The notes under the pieces are model-generated. The model was not told the origin of the DNA, searched no databases, and was given only the letters and a program-made list of their open reading frames with translations. From Neocallimastix lanati (nom. inval.) (Eukaryota > Neocallimastigomycota > Neocallimastigomycetes > Neocallimastigales > Neocallimastigaceae), in the NCBI GenBank assembly GCA_016946835.1, contig JACVTC010000032.1, positions 410,001 through 425,000 of the forward strand: a DNA stretch of 15,000 nt, in the 5' to 3' direction. This document shows positions 9,289 to 15,000 of this stretch, piece after piece. Numbering within the stretch: position 1 is the first letter of the stretch; each line of letters begins with the position of its first letter. Position numbers and translations under genes: made by a program.

Positions 9289-10779
9289 TATTTTGTTATA
9301 AATATAAACAATGTCGATTTAAAATTATGGCATGCTAGATTAGGCCACTATTACAATCAAAATCTTCAAAAATTTCTAGAAAACAACAACATTAAGGAAG
9401 AAAAGAATGATAATATAAATTGTGAAGATTGCAAAATAAGTAAACTCAAGAAAAAACCATTCAACAAAACAATCAACAAAAGTTCCTCACCATTACAAGT
9501 CGTTCATTCTGATATCGTCGGACCACTAAAGCCTTCACCATCATTAAGTGGATACAAATATTATATAACATTCATAGATGATTTCAGTAGAAAATGTTGG
9601 GTCTACTTACTGAAACACAAATCTGAAGCAGTACAAAAATTTATTGAGTTTCATAAACTTATGAAAAATACTTGTAATTACAATATAAAAGAAGTAAGAT
9701 CTGATAACGGTTTAGAATATAACAATTCTAATTTTATAAATTATCTTAAAAATAATGGAATTATATTCAATCATTCAACACCAGGTAATCCCCAACAAAA
9801 TGGTCGCGCTGAAAGAATTAATCAAACATTAGATAACTGCGCGAAAACACTACTTAGTGCAGCTAAATTATCACCTATTTTATGGGATGAAGCTATTAAA
9901 TGTGCATGTATATTGTATAATTTAAATCCGCATCAAGGAATTAATTTTAAAATCCCGAACGAGGTATTTTTTAATAAGAAAATTGATATATCTAAACTTA
10001 AAGTGTTTGGATGTAAAGTATTTTTCCTTAATAGATACAAACAAGGAAAATTTGAAAATAATACAAAACCAGGTATTTTCTTAGGATACTCATCAGATTC
10101 CCCAGGTTATCGTGTCCTCGACACTACTTCAAAAACAATAATTATAGTTCGTGACGCATACTTCAATGAAAGTACTCTAGGTTCACTTGGCACATCATTT
10201 TTTCATTCCTCAAATCCTTCAGATAAACAAATTGAGGGGGAACAGGACTCACAACATGATTCACAACATCAATTTAGTCAATCTATTTATCATAATGAAT
10301 TTGAAAGGAATGAAAACAAACCGAATAAAATTAATATTGAAGATAATATTGATTTAATGGATGAATACAATAATGAAAACATGTCAGACAATAATTCAGA
10401 AAACGAAATAATTAATGAAGACATAATTAATGAAGACATAATTAATGAAAATAAAATTAATGAAGACATAATCAATGAAAATAAAATTAATGAAGACAAA
10501 ATTAATGATGATAAAATCAATGAAGATAAAATTAACGAAAATCAAAAATTAGCTGAAAAACAAGAAGAAATACTCAAAAATTCAAATATTGAAGATAATA
10601 TAAAAGTTTCATCAAACGAAAACCATGCCAAAATCCTACATGATAATAGTAAAAGTAATGAAAATAACACTATTATTAATAGAAATAACGATAATAACAT
10701 AAAGGGTATAAAAATCACAAAAAATGATTTTTTGAACAAAAATGTGAAAAAAAGTTTTATTTTATTAATAAAAATTTGA
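9289..10779 (+). pseudogene. Element 2 integrase and Asn-rich spacer, broken
   Basis: This open frame of about 497 codons has no proper start. It begins just after the SINE-like insert with the GAG-pre-integrase motif LWHARLGH, followed by a C-x2-C pair (CEDC). The integrase triad is complete: Asp codon at 9511, Asp at 9703, Glu at 9811 (D-x63-D-x35-E). The copia integrase C-terminal region follows to about 10200. From about 10225 it turns into an Asn/Glu/Lys-rich spacer with 15-bp repeats. The frame ends at 10777-10779, but homologous spacer continues in the frame one base earlier. This points to a one-base loss in an A/T homopolymer around 10720-10775. Confidence 0.88.
10408..10542 (+). repeat. 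Nine 15-bp tandem repeats in the element 2 spacer
   Basis: Nine consecutive 15-bp units encode the pentapeptide pattern (I/K)INE(D/N), with sequence drift between units. They lie in the same place between integrase and RT as the 18-bp INED repeats of element 1. Confidence 0.88.
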
Positions 10780-12845
10780 ATAAAAATTTCAAAAATTTCA
10801 AATTTAAGAATAAATTAAAAATTTCAAACCTTAATAATTATAAAAATTTATCTAAATCAAACCTTAATAATTATGAAATTTTAGACCAGAAACTTATTGA
10901 GAATAGAATTGAAAGCAATCATAAAAATCTGGCTAATATGAAGATGAATGAAAAATCAAATTTGGAAAATAATAAAATATATGATAATAATAAAATGAAT
11001 GACTATAATTCAGAGAATGAATCTGAGGACAGTTTTAGTGATCTGGAACCTTTAGATAAAAGAAAACTAAGAAAGAACAAAGAAAAGAACTTTAAATTTA
11101 ATATTAAAAGAAATAATAAAATTTTCGATAAACTAGTAAACAAAAATGATAAAATTGATAACGAGAAAACAAAAAACTATCGAAAAAGAAAAAGAAAAAA
11201 TTATCAATTGAATGAAGAAAGAAAAATAAAAGATAGAGTATCTACATCAAATAAACCATTTTTTGAAAGGAAAACAGACTCAGATGAAAACGAAAGACGC
11301 AAGAGAAATAGAGTCAATAACATTAATACATTAATTCCCAAGAATTATGAAGAAGCTATGAATTCAGAAAATGCGGACAAATGGAAAGACGCAATTAACA
11401 AAGAATTACAAAATTTATATGGAAATAATGTAATGAAAATTGTTGAAAATAAAAATATCCCAAAAGGCATTAAGCCACTCGACGTTAAATGGGTTTTTAC
11501 CATAAAAGATAATGGTATATATAAATCTAGATTGGTCGTCAAAGGTTTTCGACAAATTAAAGGAGTTGATTATAACTGCACCTATTCTCCTACAATAGAA
11601 ATGGATAGTTTTAGATTAACTATTGCTATTGCATCTATATATAAATGGGATTTAAGACAAATCGATATTAAAGCTGCATATTTGAACGCTAAATTAGATG
11701 AGAAAATTTATGTACAAATTCCAATCGGTGATAAAAATTTCAATTGCGGAAAATCAGGATTATTACGAAAGGCTCTCTATGGACTCAAACAAGCTGGAAG
11801 ACAATGGTTTTACGAAATCTCCGGTTTTCTTAAGAAAATTGGGTTAATTCAATATAATACAGATAGTTGTTTATTTGGTAAATATAAAAATAATAAATTA
11901 TGCTTATTACTAACACTCTATGTTGATGATATACTAATTGCAGGAGAGAATAAAGAAATTACCAAAGTTGTTTCAAAGATAAAACGTAAATACAAAGTCT
12001 CCACAGATAAATCAGCAAACAAAATTATTGGAATCAATATAGTTAAAACAAATAAAGGCTACAAAATTAATCAAAAAGATTATATTGAAAAAATGTTAAC
12101 TAACTACAACATAAACAATACTAAAATAACTAGAATACCATGTATTAATGCAAAATTAGAAGATAGAGAAAACTCTGAGAAAATTAACAAAACTGATTAT
12201 AAAAGATTGATTGGATCTCTATTATATGTATCAACAAAAACAAGACCTGACATAGCATTTGCAGTAAATCAAGCTGCAAGATTTTCTGAGAATCCAACAA
12301 AAGCTGATTTGAATGCAGGTATACAAATACTAAAATATCTTAAAAGTACCAAGGACTATTCAATTCATTATAACGGAAAGAAAATTTTAAGAGCTTATTG
12401 TGATGCAGATTTCGCTGGTGATGAGGTTAAAAGAAGATCCACTTCAGGATATATTTTTGTATTAGGAAATAGCCCAATATCATGGAAATCAATTACACAG
12501 AAAAATATAGCCTTATCAACTACAGAAGCCGAATACTCAAGCTTAATAGAATGTACCAAACAAGCTATATGGATAAGAAGATTAGTTAATGAAATATTTA
12601 ACAAAAACATTAGAATTAATATTAGAATAGATAATAAACCATGTAAGGATATAGCTGAAAATGAAAACCAAAAGGGACGATGCAAATATATGGATATAAA
12701 ATACAAATATGTTCAAGATGAAATTATGAAAAATGAAATTAAATTAACACTCATTGGTTCTAACTCAATGATGGCAGATCCATTAACCAAAAGTATTTCT
12801 GGACCCAAGCTTAAATATTTCTCAGACTTCATCATGGAAATGTAG
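10776..12845 (+). pseudogene. Element 2 spacer, reverse transcriptase and RNase H, frame-separated 3' part of pol
   Basis: This frame is intact over about 690 codons but cut off from its start by the upstream frameshift; 10776 is not a genuine start (a TTG, and the frame is open a little further upstream). After an Asn/Lys-rich spacer to about 11320, the copia RT begins (NYEEAMNSENADKWKDAI). It contains IDIKAAYLNA, ALYGLKQAGRQW and the catalytic Y-V-D-D at 11919-11930. RNase H follows with the conserved CDADFAG, STTEAEY and IDNKPCK segments. The end lies 21 bp before the 3' LTR. All RT and RNase H catalytic residues look intact, so inactivation came from upstream lesions. Confidence 0.92.
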
Positions 12846-12856
12846 AAAATGCCAAT

Positions 12857-12866
12857 GTAGGGGGAA
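12857..12866 (+). other. Element 2 polypurine tract
   Basis: GTAGGGGGAA ends exactly at the TG of the 3' LTR (12867). It has the same five-G core as elements 1 and 3 and is the expected plus-strand primer site. Confidence 0.88.
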
Positions 12867-13355
<489 letters not shown>

Positions 13356-13359
<4 letters not shown>

Positions 13360-13557
13360 AACACACTTAAATTTATGATTAATAAATTTTAATGTTGTTT
13401 ATTTATTTTTATTTATTAGGAATTAAACCTCTATTCTTATGTAAATATTACACTGAGCATTTTATGTATTTAACAATTCATCATTTGTGTCACATTAGAT
13501 TCATGTATATCACGTGCATCAATAATTATTATATACATAATTTTAGGACAGTTATCA
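13356..13557 (-). repeat. Element 3 3' LTR (or LTR-like sequence)
   Basis: On the minus strand it begins TGATAAC and ends TTAACA, with TG...CA termini. The junction with CTCCCCCTC at 13558 is the same as that of element 1 at 491/492. Its end, AATTTAAGTGT followed by TTAACA, resembles the end of the element 2 LTR (AATTTAAGTGT...TTTAACA), suggesting kinship with that family. There is no second copy in the window to prove it. Confidence 0.7.
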
Positions 13558-13570
13558 CTCCCCCTCAATC
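13558..13570 (-). other. Element 3 polypurine tract
   Basis: The minus strand reads GATTGAGGGGGAG next to the TG of the LTR. Its core GAGGGGGAG is identical to that of element 1. Confidence 0.75.
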
Positions 13571-13597
13571 TTGATTTATTAAAATAAATAAAGATTG
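13566..13597. other. Near-perfect hairpin beside the polypurine tract
   Basis: Two 15-base arms (13566-13580 and 13583-13597) are complementary at 14 of 15 places with a 2-base loop. The first arm overlaps the polypurine tract. It may be an RNA structure in the 3' region of the element 3 transcript. Confidence 0.75.
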
Positions 13598-13713
13598 GAT
13601 ATTAATAAAATAATTTATGTATATTATTATTGGATTAAAATGTGATCTAAATAAATATATTAAATATTCATTATTATTATTTATCATTAATGTGCACAAA
13701 TGGGTTTGTCAAT

Positions 13714-13794
13714 ATTAATAGTGATGATAGGATTTAAATTGTATTAAACAATTATATTTTATCTTAAAAAGAAATCATCTATCACAATATTAAT
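13714..13794. repeat. Imperfect inverted repeat
   Basis: The arms 13714-13735 and 13772-13794 match over about 22 bases with small gaps (shared blocks ATTAATA and GTGAT) around a spacer of about 36 bases. No coding frame overlaps it. Confidence 0.55.
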
Positions 13795-13830
13795 GTTAGA
13801 ATGAAATATTATTTATTTACTTTTCTTTCA

Positions 13831-14178
13831 TCTTATTAATTTAAATGAATTTCAAAATTAATAAGGATTTTTATAAATTAAAATATTGTTTAATATTAAT
13901 AAGGATTTTTTAATAAATTTATCATCTTATTATTTTAATAATAAGGATTTTTGTAAATTAATCATCTTATTACTTTTATTAATAAGGATTATTAAAATAA
14001 AAATTTAATTGACTTCTTATTAAATAATGTAATAAGGTTAATTCTTATATTGATATTTCACTAATAAGGATAAATTATTTTATTATTTTTCTTCTTATTA
14101 ATGTTACATTAATAAGGATGATTTATTAAACATTTTAGATTCATCTTATTAGTTACTTTTTTTTTTATTCTTCTTATT
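13831..14178. repeat. Array of alternating TCTTATT and AATAAGGAT motifs (hairpin array)
   Basis: Seven AATAAGG motifs (AAGG starting at 13863, 13901, 13943, 13984, 14034, 14066 and 14114; six continue as AAGGAT and the one at 14034 as AAGGTT) alternate with seven TCTTATT motifs (13831, 13925, 13965, 14015, 14093, 14144, 14172). The two motifs are complementary over CTTATT/AATAAG. The best pair, CTTATTAAT (13832-13840) and ATTAATAAG (13857-13865), has a perfect 9-bp stem. Motif spacing is about 32-50 bp. Between motifs the sequence differs, so it is not a simple tandem duplication. There is no coding frame. Function unknown. Confidence 0.75.
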
Positions 14179-14244
14179 AATATAATTTAATTATAAGTAA
14201 ATAAATAAATATTATTCATTCTTAAATATTACAATACATTCTCA

Positions 14245-14300
<56 letters not shown>

Positions 14301-14355
14301 TTTATTTTATTTTATTTTTTTTTTTTTTGTTTTGTTTTTTTTGTTTTGTTTTTGT

Positions 14356-14389
<34 letters not shown>

Positions 14390-14440
14390 TTTTTGTTTTT
14401 TGTTTTTTGTTTTTTCGTTTTGTTTTTTGTTTTTTGTTTA
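14179..14440. repeat. Poly(T) and T-rich low-complexity tract
   Basis: This stretch holds T52 (14247-14298), T31 (14357-14387) and runs of TTTTTTG units. From 14386 it is the lysine-rich tail of the gag-like frame on the minus strand. The rest shows no gene. Confidence 0.9.
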
Positions 14441-14784
14441 TTTTCATTTTCATTTTCACTTTCACTTTCACTGGAGGATTCTTCATTTGAGTAATGTTTT
14501 CTTTTCTTATTATATCTGCACTCTTTAGTAGTATGTCCTTTTTTTTTTTTTTTTTTTTTTTTTCAGATATAACAATATTTATTATTGTGAGTCTTATGTT
14601 TATATTTAAAATTATTTTTATTTTTAATTTTTCTATTTGTATATTTAGAAATTAAATTTATTGAAGTTTCGTCTTCATTATCTTGTGTTCTATCATGGAT
14701 AAAATACTGGTCTAAGTTTTCTTCAATTAATTTTGAATCTCCTGCATATAGTTTAAAAATTACTATATTGTTTATTTTATCAAT
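14386..14784 (-). pseudogene. Gag-like remnant with a zinc knuckle broken by poly(A) expansion
   Basis: On the minus strand one frame runs from 14784 for 73 codons, then a TGA (14565-14563), then continues in the same frame to TAA at 14388-14386. The first part is charged (acidic, then Lys/Asn-rich) and ends KYCYI. After the TGA come eight Lys codons from a 25-base A run, then GHTTKEC. Together these are the two halves of a C-x2-C-x4-H-x4-C nucleocapsid knuckle whose second Cys codon is lost. The tail is Ser/Glu-rich, then Lys-rich. The frame is closed upstream by a stop at 14787-14785, so the N-terminus is missing or shifted. No protease follows. It resembles LTR-element gag; the exact family is uncertain. 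Confidence 0.65.
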
Positions 14785-14833
14785 TTACAATTTTAATTAT
14801 AAAATGTAATTAGTTAGTCCTTCTTTTACTTTT

Positions 14834-14836
<3 letters not shown>

Positions 14837-14872
<36 letters not shown>
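14837..14872. repeat. Poly(T) tract, 36 bases
   Basis: This is a pure T run upstream (minus-strand sense) of the gag-like remnant. It may be another A-run expansion in the same element, or a poly(A) tail of a minus-strand insertion. Confidence 0.9.
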
Positions 14873-14874
<2 letters not shown>

Positions 14875-15000
14875 TTAGGTAAATAAAACAAAATAAACAA
14901 AATAGATAAATAAATAAATATTTTGTACTTTCCTTTTAGTCATCATTTTCAATTTTGATAAATATGAATTTTAAAGATGTTTTATATATATGTTCTCGTA

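Larger units (their letters stand above)
8661..9292 (+). mobile_element. SINE-like insertion of about 630 bp inside element 2 pol
   Basis: Non-coding DNA interrupts pol between the protease-side sequence and the integrase HHCC region, where element 1 has only about 30 residues in all. The direct repeat ATTATAATATT occurs at 8650-8660 and again at 9282-9292, a likely 11-bp target duplication. The insert holds a tRNA-like segment (8758-8830), a hairpin with a 9-bp perfect stem (8878-8886/8892-8900), an isolated GC-rich loop on a 10-bp stem (9153-9187), and an A/T-rich 3' end. The tRNA-like part starts about 100 bp in, not at the 5' edge, which is unusual for a SINE; a composite insertion is possible. 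No protein-coding frame is seen in it. Confidence 0.6.

Noticed and set aside
14346-14528. Poly-Phe open frame on the plus strand
   Set aside because: It is a translation of T runs and lies antisense to the gag-like remnant.
14873-15000. Possible start of the gag-like gene, with two ATG codons near 14940 on the minus strand
   Set aside because: The frame from these ATGs is short and does not join the gag-like frame at 14784; nothing supportable is seen in this stretch.

Overview
The window is a transposon-dense, extremely AT-rich piece of eukaryotic DNA. The A/T content, long (ATT)n and poly(T) tracts, asparagine/lysine-rich low-complexity protein and intronless copia-type elements fit an anaerobic gut fungus (Neocallimastigomycota). 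Other very AT-rich eukaryotes cannot be excluded from sequence alone. I see no ordinary host gene. Every convincing coding segment belongs to an LTR retrotransposon of the Ty1/copia order (domain order gag-protease-integrase-RT-RNase H).

Layout, left to right: (ATT)n from the window start to 171. Element 1 (172-6549, minus strand) is a complete Ty1/copia element with two 320-bp LTRs that read identical and one unbroken 1880-residue gag-pol gene; it looks recent and possibly active. (ATT)47 follows at 6550-6690. Element 2 (6691-13141, plus strand) is a different Ty1/copia family with 267/275-bp LTRs and a clean 5-bp TTATT target duplication. Its gag-pol is broken by a stop, two frameshifts and an insertion of about 630 bp that carries a tRNA-like Pol III promoter (SINE-like). 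A further (ATT)n block with a (GTT)4 edge follows (13142-13359). A third element begins at 13356 (minus strand). Its 202-bp 3' LTR is followed by the same G-rich polypurine tract as element 1, but then by about 800 bp of non-coding, hairpin-rich DNA instead of pol, then a broken gag-like gene with a zinc knuckle (14386-14784), interrupted by poly(T) tracts. Its 5' end lies outside the window.

The three elements share a life cycle (Pol II transcript, gag particle, reverse transcription, integrase-mediated insertion). Elements 1 and 2 are head to head, their 5' LTRs separated only by 141 bp of (ATT)n. All three abut the same microsatellite, which suggests either an insertion preference for (ATT)n or a safe-haven effect; assembly joining at the repeat must be excluded.

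Most notable: (i) both complete elements place, directly after the 5' LTR, a stretch complementary to the anticodon arm of tRNA-Lys(CUU), not to a tRNA 3' end, implying copia-style priming by a half-tRNA; (ii) the third element looks like a non-autonomous, gag-bearing element whose pol region is replaced by an array of short inverted repeats.
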